NCBI GenBank assembly: GCA_964592095.1 | Contig: CAZQER010000050.1 | Location: 1-8,152 of the forward strand | DNA from: EX4484-2 sp964592095 | GTDB lineage: Archaea; Altiarchaeota; Altiarchaeia; IMC4; QMZM01 | Reading direction: 5' to 3' | Length of the DNA stretch: 8,152 nt | In this document: positions 1 to 4,854 of the stretch, piece by piece | How the letters are laid out: each line of letters begins with the position of its first letter | How positions within the stretch are numbered: position 1 is the stretch's first letter | The notes under the pieces: generated by a model | Databases searched by the model: none | What the model saw: the letters and a program-made list of their open reading frames with translations, nothing else | What the model was told of the DNA's origin: nothing | Translations under genes and position numbers: made by a program

Positions 1-95
1 ACATAACACAGCATATCTGGTTTTGCTCCCGTTGGTTGCTTCACCCAAATTGCTCCCTGCGGTCGCAACTTAGGATATGGTGAAAACGTTTTCTA
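1..95. other. Unassigned edge segment, higher G+C, possible partial minus-strand reading frame
   Basis: No gene can be named here. By hand count 35 of the first 70 bases are G or C, against 18 of 60 in 121-180. The octamer TTGCTCCC occurs twice, at 23-30 and 50-57, 27 nt apart. On the minus strand a frame stays open from 92 to the window edge and reads through SPYPKLRPQGAIWVKQPTG. It is in the same frame as the upstream Cas4-like gene but is separated from it by two consecutive TAG codons (98-93). Possible starts are TTG at 68 and GTG at 44. It could be the start of a neighbouring gene, the end of a mobile element, or non-coding DNA. More upstream sequence is needed to choose. Confidence 0.25.
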
Positions 96-914
96 CTATG
101 CATACTTTATCTCATAACACTGCCTTTGATATAAACAATTTTCACATTTTTTACCGTTTTCATTGTTGGGTATGTCTGAAATCCTCCCAGTTATGATGGA
201 GATTATTTTATTTCTTGTATCTATTACTTCCCTTCTTAACCTTTCGGTGACTATGACGGGGCATTTTTTATAACTCTTTGTGTATTCCACAAAGCAGTAG
301 TTGATTGAATTTTTTGGATTCAATTTTTCTTCAAGAAGCATTGCATATGCACAGACCTGTAGCTTATCTCCCCTCCATGCGGTTGTTGGTGATTCTGGTG
401 ATTTTCCTGTTTTTATTTCAATGGGGATGTATGTATTGTTCTCCTTCATAATCTTGTCTATCCTGCCAGAAATGCCCAGTGCGTTTGATTTTATGATATA
501 CTCCGTCTTCCATGGAGTAATCTTCCTTAATGTTTCTTCTATTCCGTTTTCTTTTATCATAGATTCTATGTTTTCAGAGATGATGTCTATTTCATTCTTC
601 ATTTCTTCTTTTATTTCTTTAAGAAATTTTCTGCAATCATAATTTGTTTTTGAGATTATGCTTCTGTATATGAAAGGAAAATCGTCTATTATTGAATCTA
701 TCTCTCTTTTGATATTGTCTCTTATCTCGGATGTCTTTGATATCCTTTTTAATATCCTTGGTTGTCTTATAGATAGCTCTTTTCTAAAGGAATGTTCAAA
801 CACTCCTCTAAGAAGTTCCTCTGACAGCTGTGGTTTTATCTGCAACACCCTTGACAGATATATAGCCCTTGGACAAAATGTATAGGTGTTTAAATCAGAT
901 GCGTATACATTCAT
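96..914 (-). CDS. Cas4/RecB-like FeS nuclease (PD-(D/E)XK family), solo
   Basis: A 272-aa protein of the Cas4/DUF83 class of RecB-like nucleases. Visible motifs: an early cysteine in FCPRA (C14); H40 in the N-terminal helix; the nuclease core GRID (D152), then IEIKTGK (E165-x-K167); and the QhxxY motif at Q185-Y189. A C-terminal C-x2-C-x5-C (C257, C260, C266) would complete a four-cysteine FeS site with C14. All expected metal and catalytic residues are present. The middle (about 60-130) is a long charged helical insert. Family members are exonucleases that trim DNA ends, and Cas4 proper processes CRISPR prespacers. No cas1, cas2 or repeat array is visible here, so a CRISPR role is not supported and a housekeeping or solo Cas4 is more likely. 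Its ATG (914-912) overlaps the stop of the OB-fold gene in an ATGA, so the two are probably translationally coupled. Confidence 0.85.
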   Translation of the reverse strand: MNVYASDLNTYTFCPRAIYLSRVLQIKPQLSEELLRGVFEHSFRKELSIRQPRILKRISKTSEIRDNIKREIDSIIDDFPFIYRSIISKTNYDCRKFLKEIKEEMKNEIDIISENIESMIKENGIEETLRKITPWKTEYIIKSNALGISGRIDKIMKENNTYIPIEIKTGKSPESPTTAWRGDKLQVCAYAMLLEEKLNPKNSINYCFVEYTKSYKKCPVIVTERLRREVIDTRNKIISIITGRISDIPNNENGKKCENCLYQRQCYEIKYA

Positions 915-1282
915 TTTTCAATCCTTAGTGAATATGTGTTTTCAACAAAAATTTCAATGCCCCCTTTGTATATTTCAACTGTTCCTATTATATCTGCTCT
1001 ATTCCCTTCTTTTATTGAGTCTGAAAATTTTATTGCAACGCCGTAGGGTAGGTAAACATTTATATTTCCTGTATCGTCATCAATGGATAAAAGTATGGAT
1101 TTGCCCTTAAATCTTTGAATTTTTGTAATGTTTCCCGTTATATGGACATTTTTCCCTACAGAGTTTTGATTTATGTCCTTAATCCTTGACAATGGTGGTT
1201 CTATTGTCTCTGCTGTATAAATTAGAATCAATAAACCAATTATAGAAAGCGTCAAGGATAGATATAGAAACTTGGACTCCAT
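911..1282 (-). CDS. Membrane-anchored OB-fold nucleic-acid-binding protein
   Basis: A 123-aa protein with one hydrophobic segment at about residues 5-24 (FLYLSLTLSIIGLLILIYTA), a short linker, then an OB-fold of the tRNA_anti type at about 40-118. The strand pattern VGKNVHITGNITKI, ILLSIDDDTGNINVYL and ADIIGTVEIYKGGIEIFVEN is typical of this fold. A lysine precedes the hydrophobic stretch and acidic residues follow it, and no signal-peptidase site is obvious. I infer a membrane anchor with the OB domain probably outside the cytoplasm, though the charge bias is weak. The gene lies 57 nt downstream of rpl40e and overlaps the Cas4-like gene by 4 nt. Small OB-folds of this type usually bind single-stranded nucleic acid, but the ligand here is unknown. 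The ATG start is the only one that includes the whole hydrophobic segment. Confidence 0.75.
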   Translation of the reverse strand: MESKFLYLSLTLSIIGLLILIYTAETIEPPLSRIKDINQNSVGKNVHITGNITKIQRFKGKSILLSIDDDTGNINVYLPYGVAIKFSDSIKEGNRADIIGTVEIYKGGIEIFVENTYSLRIEK

Positions 1283-1320
1283 CTTACTTTATTTATCTCT
1301 AAAGTATTATAATTATTGGT

Positions 1321-1334
1321 TTTAAATTATAAAT
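1321..1334 (-). promoter_or_regulatory. Probable TATA box for the OB-fold/Cas4-like pair
   Basis: Read on the minus strand this is an A/T-only stretch (ATTTATAATTTAAA) just past the rpl40e stop and about 40-50 nt before the OB-fold ATG. With the usual archaeal spacing from TATA box to start site, transcription would begin about 20 nt before the ATG. The region is A/T-rich, so the match is suggestive only, and readthrough from rpl40e is an alternative. Confidence 0.35.
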
Positions 1335-1339
1335 AAGAA

Positions 1340-1498
1340 TTAAACTCCGCCCTTACTGGCCTTTTTTCTGTTTTTCCTCCTTATTTTACCAACCGCTCCG
1401 CATTTTCTGCACTTTGTTGCACCCAATGGGTTTCTTGCATTACATTTCATACATACTGCCTTGAAAATCCTTGCCTCTGCCTCTTTGAATTTTGTCAT
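1340..1498 (-). CDS. rpl40e: 50S ribosomal protein L40e
   Basis: A 52-aa basic protein, easily missed because of its size. It begins MTKFKEAEARIFKAVCMKCN and continues with ARNPLGATKCRKCG before a lysine/arginine-rich tail. The zinc-finger cysteines are two C-x2-C knuckles, C16/C19 and C30/C33. Together with the phrase CMKCNARNP this is diagnostic of archaeal L40e, the counterpart of the ribosomal half of eukaryotic UBA52, here without ubiquitin as expected for archaea. It is a component of the large ribosomal subunit. The gene is divergent from carB1 with about 100 nt between them, and lies upstream of the OB-fold and Cas4-like genes on the same strand. The ATG at 1498 has no clear Shine-Dalgarno sequence, so a short or leaderless mRNA is likely. 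Confidence 0.93.
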   Translation of the reverse strand: MTKFKEAEARIFKAVCMKCNARNPLGATKCRKCGAVGKIRRKNRKKASKGGV

Positions 1499-1505
1499 TT
1501 TTTGT

Positions 1506-1528
1506 TTTTGATATAATTTTGATATAAT
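1506..1528. repeat. Two overlapping tandem copies of TTTTGATATAAT
   Basis: TTTTGATATAAT occurs at 1506-1517 and again at 1517-1528, sharing one T, so the period is 11 bp, about one helical turn. On the minus strand this sits immediately upstream of rpl40e and includes its likely TATA element. It may be a regulator-binding site or simple A/T-rich repetition. Confidence 0.4.
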
Positions 1529-1545
1529 GATCTTTATTCATTATA
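1523..1545. promoter_or_regulatory. Operator-like inverted repeat TATAATGA-N7-TCATTATA
   Basis: A perfect 8-bp inverted repeat with a 7-nt spacer lies in the divergent region between rpl40e and carB1. One arm overlaps the second copy of the tandem repeat and the likely rpl40e TATA element, and the other lies about 15 nt before the carB1 TATA box. The geometry suits a dimeric regulator able to act on both promoters. The A/T richness makes chance occurrence quite possible. Confidence 0.35.
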
Positions 1546-1558
1546 ATATGCAATCAAT

Positions 1559-1580
1559 ATTTAAATAGAAATTTAAATTA
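1559..1580 (+). promoter_or_regulatory. carB1 promoter TATA region
   Basis: TATTTAAATAG at 1558-1568 contains TTTAAATA, a close match to the archaeal TATA consensus, and a second A/T box (AAATTTAAAT) follows at 1570-1579. With typical spacing the first would start transcription near 1590, and the second near the carB1 ATG at 1601, giving a short-leader or leaderless mRNA. No Shine-Dalgarno sequence precedes the ATG, which fits either case. Confidence 0.5.
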
Positions 1581-1600
1581 TCCTTCCAAATTATTTGTTG

Positions 1601-3013
1601 ATGGAGGGGATTGAAAAGATTTTAATAGTTGGCTCTGGACCAATACAGATAGGACAGGCTGCGGAATTTGATTATTCGGGTTCACAGGCGTGTTTATCAA
1701 TAAGAGAGGAGAGTATCAAAACCGTTCTTGTAAATTCAAATCCCGCAACGATAATGACTGAAATTGATATTGCGGATATAGTCTATGTTGAACCCCTGAT
1801 TCCTGAGATTGTTGCAAAGATTATAGAAAGAGAGACTCCAGATGGTATTTTACCTACAATGGGTGGTCAAACTGGCTTAAATATAACATATGCTCTCTCT
1901 GCAATGGGGATATTAGATGAATATGGTGTTAGGGTTCTTGGAACACCAATAGAGACAATAAAAAAAGGGGAGGATAGAAATTCATTTGCACATCTTATGA
2001 AGGAGATAGATGAACCGATCCCGGAGAGTAGAGCGGTTAATTCATTACATGAAGGTTTTGAGGTTGTTGAGGAGATGGGATATCCTGTGATAATAAGACC
2101 CGCATATACCTTAGGTGGTGGGGGGGGAGGGATAGCATCAAATGATGAAGAATTTGAAAGGATTGTATCACATGGTTTACAACTATCAATGATAAATCAG
2201 GTTCTGATTGAAAAATCCATAGCTGGTTGGTATGAATTTGAATATGAGGTTATGAGAGATTCAGCAGATAATTGCATAACAATTTGCAGTATGGAGAACA
2301 TAGACCCGATGGGGATACACACTGGAGAAAGCATTGTTGTTGCACCAGCACAGACATTAAGTGATGTTGAACATCAAACATTGCGAAGTGCATCACTGAG
2401 GATAATAAGGGCGTTGGGTGTGGAGGGGGGGTGCAATATACAGTTTGCAGTTCATCCAGAGACGAGGGAGTATATGGTAATAGAGGTTAATCCAAGGGTT
2501 TCGAGGTCCTCTGCTCTTGCATCTAAGGCTACTGGTTATCCAATAGCAAGAGTGGCAGCAAAGATAGCTATAGGAAGGACGTTGGATGAGATATTAAATT
2601 CTGTTACAAAAACAACTCCAGCATCATTTGAGCCAAGCATGGATTATGTTGTTGTAAAGATACCGAGATGGCCATTTGATAAATTTAGAAACTGTGATAG
2701 AGGCATAGGGACGCAAATGAAATCTACTGGGGAGGTGATGGCTATAGGTAGAACAATTGAGGAGGCAATTCAAAAGGCAGTACGCTCTCTTGATATTGGT
2801 AAAGATAGATTGAGCGGAACTGGAGAGAGGGATAAAGGGATTATAAGGGAAAAATTGATAAATCCAACAGATGAAAGACTATTCAATATAGTTGATGCAT
2901 TAGATGCTGGCTTTACAATAGAGGAAATCTCTAAATTAACCCATATTCATCCATTTTTTATAGAAAAAATAAAGAGTATCAATGATGCATCTAAGGAAAT
3001 GGGTGGTTTTTAA
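1601..3013 (+). CDS. carB1: Carbamoyl-phosphate synthase large subunit, N-terminal half (split CarB)
   Basis: A 470-aa protein from the ATG at 1601; TTG codons at 1595 and 1598 are possible but less likely starts. It matches the carboxyphosphate half of CarB: pre-ATP-grasp domain with GSGPIQIGQAAEFDYSG (11-27), VNSNPATIMT (44-53) and LPTMGGQTGLN (84-94); ATP-grasp residues R126 and R166; a six-glycine loop at 172-177; and metal-binding IEVNPRVSRSSALASKATG near 294-312. It ends in the oligomerisation region (IVDALDAGFTIEEI...FFIEKI). The second ATP-grasp domain and the allosteric domain, present in the roughly 1070-aa bacterial enzyme, are absent. This equals CarB1 of Methanocaldococcus, whose CarB is encoded as two genes. 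The enzyme, with CarA and CarB2, makes carbamoyl phosphate for pyrimidines and arginine. Neither partner is in the window. The clean C-terminus at a known domain border argues against recent truncation. Confidence 0.93.
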   Translation: MEGIEKILIVGSGPIQIGQAAEFDYSGSQACLSIREESIKTVLVNSNPATIMTEIDIADIVYVEPLIPEIVAKIIERETPDGILPTMGGQTGLNITYALSAMGILDEYGVRVLGTPIETIKKGEDRNSFAHLMKEIDEPIPESRAVNSLHEGFEVVEEMGYPVIIRPAYTLGGGGGGIASNDEEFERIVSHGLQLSMINQVLIEKSIAGWYEFEYEVMRDSADNCITICSMENIDPMGIHTGESIVVAPAQTLSDVEHQTLRSASLRIIRALGVEGGCNIQFAVHPETREYMVIEVNPRVSRSSALASKATGYPIARVAAKIAIGRTLDEILNSVTKTTPASFEPSMDYVVVKIPRWPFDKFRNCDRGIGTQMKSTGEVMAIGRTIEEAIQKAVRSLDIGKDRLSGTGERDKGIIREKLINPTDERLFNIVDALDAGFTIEEISKLTHIHPFFIEKIKSINDASKEMGGF

Positions 3014-3042
3014 TTATTAAATCACAGATAATTATTCAGAGA

Positions 3043-3135
3043 AGCGGGGTTGAGCAGCCAGGAGTGCTCGTCGGGCTCATATGCAATTTTTGCTGTGTAA
3101 CCCGAAGGTCGGTGGTTCAAATCCACCCCCCGCTA
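3043..3135 (+). tRNA. Initiator tRNA-Met (CAU) with intron
   Basis: The folded gene has acceptor stem AGCGGGG (3043-3049) pairing with CCCCGCT (3128-3134), and discriminator A at 3135. The D stem is GAGC/GCTC (3052-3055, 3066-3069), the anticodon stem TCGGG/CCCGA (3071-3075, 3101-3105), the anticodon CAT at 3078-3080, and the T arm GGTGG-TTCAAAT-CCACC (3111-3127). The first pair is A1-U72 and the anticodon stem ends in three G-C pairs, so this is the initiator rather than the elongator. After removal of an 18-nt intron the tRNA is 75 nt without CCA, which is not encoded (TTATA follows). G15 (3057) and C48 (3110) form the Levitt pair that archaeosine would modify. Position 21 seems to be U rather than the usual A. 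The upstream A/T stretch at 3006-3022, over the carB1 stop, is a plausible promoter; readthrough from carB1 is also possible. Confidence 0.93.
3082..3099 (+). other. 18-nt archaeal tRNA intron (bulge-helix-bulge), position 37/38
   Basis: The intron forms a bulge-helix-bulge. An outer hairpin GCAA-TTT-TTGC occupies 3083-3093. The 5' bulge is T3080 A3081 / T3082 and the 3' bulge is T3098 A3099 / A3100, both cut between the second and third base. The central 4-bp helix pairs CTCA (3076-3079) with TGTG (3094-3097), with one U-U mismatch at 3077/3096. Splicing by the archaeal tRNA endonuclease would restore the loop CTCATAA. Both cut sites fall symmetrically at the canonical place, which makes the intron boundaries quite certain. 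Confidence 0.9.
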
Positions 3136-3142
3136 TTATAGA

Positions 3143-3158
3143 TTTTACCTAAATTTTT
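3143..3158 (+). terminator. Probable oligo-T terminator after the tRNA
   Basis: TTTT at 3143-3146 and TTTTT at 3154-3158 follow the tRNA end within 25 nt. Archaeal RNA polymerase commonly stops at such oligo-T tracts. No hairpin is needed or visible. The same stretch overlaps the direct repeats before queD. Confidence 0.4.
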
Positions 3159-3178
3159 GGTTATATACCTAAAATTTT
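3147..3178 (+). promoter_or_regulatory. queD operon promoter: TATA box between two direct repeats
   Basis: TTATATA at 3161-3167 lies about 39 nt before the queD ATG, which would put the start site near 3190 and leave a leader of roughly 13 nt without a Shine-Dalgarno sequence. The TATA box lies between two near-identical copies of ACCTAAATTTT (3147-3157) and ACCTAAAATTTT (3167-3178), whose starts are 20 bp apart, about two helical turns. This is a reasonable layout for a repressor or activator site, but no regulator is identified. Confidence 0.45.
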
Positions 3179-3202
3179 GATATTGTTGAAGATAAAATTA
3201 AA

Positions 3203-3544
3203 ATGAGGGTTTGTAGGGAATTTTATTTTGATGCTGCTCATCATTTGGTAGATTATAGGGGAAAATGTGAGAGGGTGCATGGGCATACATACAAACTTGA
3301 GGTTGTTGTTTCTGGTGATGTTGGAGAGGATGGTATGGTTATGGATTTCAATAAGTTGGAGGAGATAGTTAAAAAGAATATAATAGAGGAACTTGACCAC
3401 CAAGATCTTAATGAAAAATTTGATAATCCAACAGCGGAGAACATAGCGTTGTGGATATACAAGAATCTGGAGAAAGGGATTTCAATTTATTCAATCAAAC
3501 TTTGGGAGGGTAAGAATAAATGGGTTGAGGTTGTAAGAGAATGA
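3203..3544 (+). CDS. queD: 6-carboxy-5,6,7,8-tetrahydropterin synthase
   Basis: A 113-aa protein of the PTPS/QueD family. It shows the zinc site FDAAH (H13) with VHGH (H26, H28), the catalytic cysteine C22 in the QueD spacing C-x3-H-x-H, the catalytic pair D65-H66 in LDHQDLN, the PTAEN substrate loop (76-80), and the pterin-anchoring glutamate E102 in KLWEG. QueD converts a dihydroneopterin phosphate to 6-carboxytetrahydropterin, the second step from GTP to preQ0. It is short for the family but complete. It is the first gene of the queD-queC-queE-mptA operon, and its stop overlaps the queC start in an ATGA (3541-3544). In archaea the end product is archaeosine in tRNA rather than queuosine. 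The ATG at 3203 gives the normal N-terminus. Confidence 0.93.
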   Translation: MRVCREFYFDAAHHLVDYRGKCERVHGHTYKLEVVVSGDVGEDGMVMDFNKLEEIVKKNIIEELDHQDLNEKFDNPTAENIALWIYKNLEKGISIYSIKLWEGKNKWVEVVRE

Positions 3545-4224
3545 AGAGGGCTGTGTGCTTATTGAGTGGGGGTATGGATTCTGCGGTTACAATTGCGATT
3601 GTAAAGAAGGAAGGCTATGAGATTTATGCCCTAACATTTGAGTATGAGCAGATACATAATAAAGAGGTTGGTTGTGCTATAAGGTTGGCAAGGGATTTTT
3701 CTGTTAAAGAACACAAGATATTCTACTTAGATTTGGGCAGGATTGTTAAATCTGCACTTACTGGTGATGATGAAATTCCGATGGACAGAGACGTGGAGGA
3801 AATCAAAAAACAGAAAAGAATCCCAAAAACATATGTTCCTGCAAGAAATACCATCTTTTTAAGTCTATCCCTCGCGTATGCTGAGACGGTTGATGCAGAC
3901 GCCATATTTATAGGAGCACATGCTGTGGATTATAGTGGATATCCGGATTGCAGACCGGAGTATTTTAAAAAATTTCAGGGTGTTGCAAATTTAGCAACCA
4001 AAAGGGCTGTTGAGGGTAAAAGAATTGAAATTAGGACGCCATTGATAAATTGTGATAAAGCGGAGATAGTTAAAAAGGGTTTTGAGTTGGGTGTAGATTT
4101 TGGGCATACGTGGAGTTGTTATAAGGGCGATAAATTACCTTGTGGTAGATGTGATTCTTGTGTTTTAAGATTGAATGGTTTCAGAGAGGCTGGATATAAT
4201 GACCCATTGGAGTATGAAAAATGA
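3541..4224 (+). CDS. queC: 7-cyano-7-deazaguanine (preQ0) synthase
   Basis: A 227-aa PP-loop ATPase. The ATP pyrophosphatase motif LSGGMDS is at residues 8-14, followed by the QueC-typical YVPARNTIFLSLSLAYAE and GAHAVDYSGYPDCRPEYF. The C-terminal zinc site has C193, then C201-x2-C204-x2-C207. The enzyme uses ATP and ammonia to turn 7-carboxy-7-deazaguanine into the nitrile preQ0, which archaeal tRNA-guanine transglycosylase inserts at position 15 of tRNA. Length and motifs are normal for the family. It overlaps queD by 4 nt at its start and queE by 4 nt (ATGA, 4221-4224) at its end, so translation of the three genes is probably coupled. Confidence 0.95.
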   Translation: MKRAVCLLSGGMDSAVTIAIVKKEGYEIYALTFEYEQIHNKEVGCAIRLARDFSVKEHKIFYLDLGRIVKSALTGDDEIPMDRDVEEIKKQKRIPKTYVPARNTIFLSLSLAYAETVDADAIFIGAHAVDYSGYPDCRPEYFKKFQGVANLATKRAVEGKRIEIRTPLINCDKAEIVKKGFELGVDFGHTWSCYKGDKLPCGRCDSCVLRLNGFREAGYNDPLEYEK

Positions 4225-4844
4225 AATTTATTGTTAATGATATTTTTCTGTCAATTCAGGGTGAGGGTTTATTTGCAGGAAAGATAATGAATTTTATAAG
4301 GTTTTGTAGATGCAATTTAAATTGTAGGTGGTGTGATACAAACTTTAGTTCTGGAAAAGAGATGTTTCTGGAGGATATTATAAAAAGGTTGAATGGAGGG
4401 GTTGGGTGGGTTTCTTTGACGGGTGGTGAACCGATGCTTGAGGAAAATCTAATTTTTTTGATTGATACACTAAAAAAAAGAAAATTTAAAATATTGCTTG
4501 AAACGAATGCTACAATATTTGATGGAAATATATTTAATTTGTGTGATTTTATCTCCATTGATATCAAACCACCATCCTCTGGAAATCCTGGTTTTGACAA
4601 AAAGGTCCTTGATTTTTGTATAAAACATTCATCAAAATCCCAGATAAAGGTTGTGTTACAGAATGTTGATGATTTTAATTTCTTTAAGCATATTTATAAA
4701 AGATATCCAAATTGGATTTTGCAACCAGAATGGGGTTCAAGAAGGATATTAGATTATGAAAATATAATTCAGAATCTTACATCAGAAATGCTATGTGATG
4801 TTAGGGTTATACCCCAGATTCATAAGGTGCTTGGTGTTAGATAA
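4221..4844 (+). CDS. queE: 7-carboxy-7-deazaguanine synthase (radical SAM)
   Basis: A 207-aa radical SAM enzyme. The opening DIFLSIQGEG (7-16) is typical of QueE, and the iron-sulfur motif C31-x3-C35-x2-C38 lies in CNLNCRWCDT. The SAM-binding TGGEP is at residues 67-71, and the later strands FKILLETNAT and FISIDIKPPSS also fit QueE. It rearranges 6-carboxytetrahydropterin into the deazaguanine ring in a SAM- and magnesium-dependent reaction. An extra cysteine, C29, sits two residues before the cluster motif, but the C-x3-C-x2-C reading is the one that fits the family. Ten nt separate its stop from the mptA start. Confidence 0.94.
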   Translation: MKFIVNDIFLSIQGEGLFAGKIMNFIRFCRCNLNCRWCDTNFSSGKEMFLEDIIKRLNGGVGWVSLTGGEPMLEENLIFLIDTLKKRKFKILLETNATIFDGNIFNLCDFISIDIKPPSSGNPGFDKKVLDFCIKHSSKSQIKVVLQNVDDFNFFKHIYKRYPNWILQPEWGSRRILDYENIIQNLTSEMLCDVRVIPQIHKVLGVR

Positions 4845-4854
4845 TTTAAATAAA

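Noticed and set aside
93..98. Pyrrolysine readthrough of TAG codons extending the Cas4-like protein to the window edge
   Set aside because: Two TAG codons in a row follow a normal Cas4 C-terminus that ends soon after the last FeS cysteine. No pyrrolysine genes are in the window and no Cas4 tail of this kind is known to me.
301..642. 113-aa open frame on the plus strand with hydrophobic stretches
   Set aside because: It is antisense to the Cas4-like gene, whose nuclease motifs are intact. The apparent membrane segments come from A/T-rich antisense codons.
96..1282. CRISPR-Cas adaptation locus suggested by the Cas4-like gene
   Set aside because: No repeat-spacer array, cas1, cas2 or interference gene is visible on either strand. 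The neighbours are an OB-fold protein and a ribosomal protein.
2120..2127. Run of eight G in carB1 as a phase-variation tract
   Set aside because: The run encodes the conserved glycine-rich ATP-grasp loop, the frame is intact, and switching off carB1 makes little sense. Similar G runs at conserved glycines occur elsewhere in the window.
1601..3013. carB1 as a frameshifted or truncated pseudogene
   Set aside because: The reading frame is clean, all motifs of the first half are present, it ends at the domain border, and a natural two-gene CarB is known in methanogens.
3136..3202. A preQ1-type riboswitch before queD
   Set aside because: I see no pseudoknot-forming stem or conserved preQ1 aptamer bases in this short A/T-rich leader, and such riboswitches are bacterial. 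A TATA box with direct repeats explains the region better.
4795..4854. Longer mptA starting at 4795 inside queE
   Set aside because: The 20 extra residues do not resemble the family N-terminus and would overlap queE by 50 nt. The ATG at 4855 gives the expected start and a 10-nt gap.
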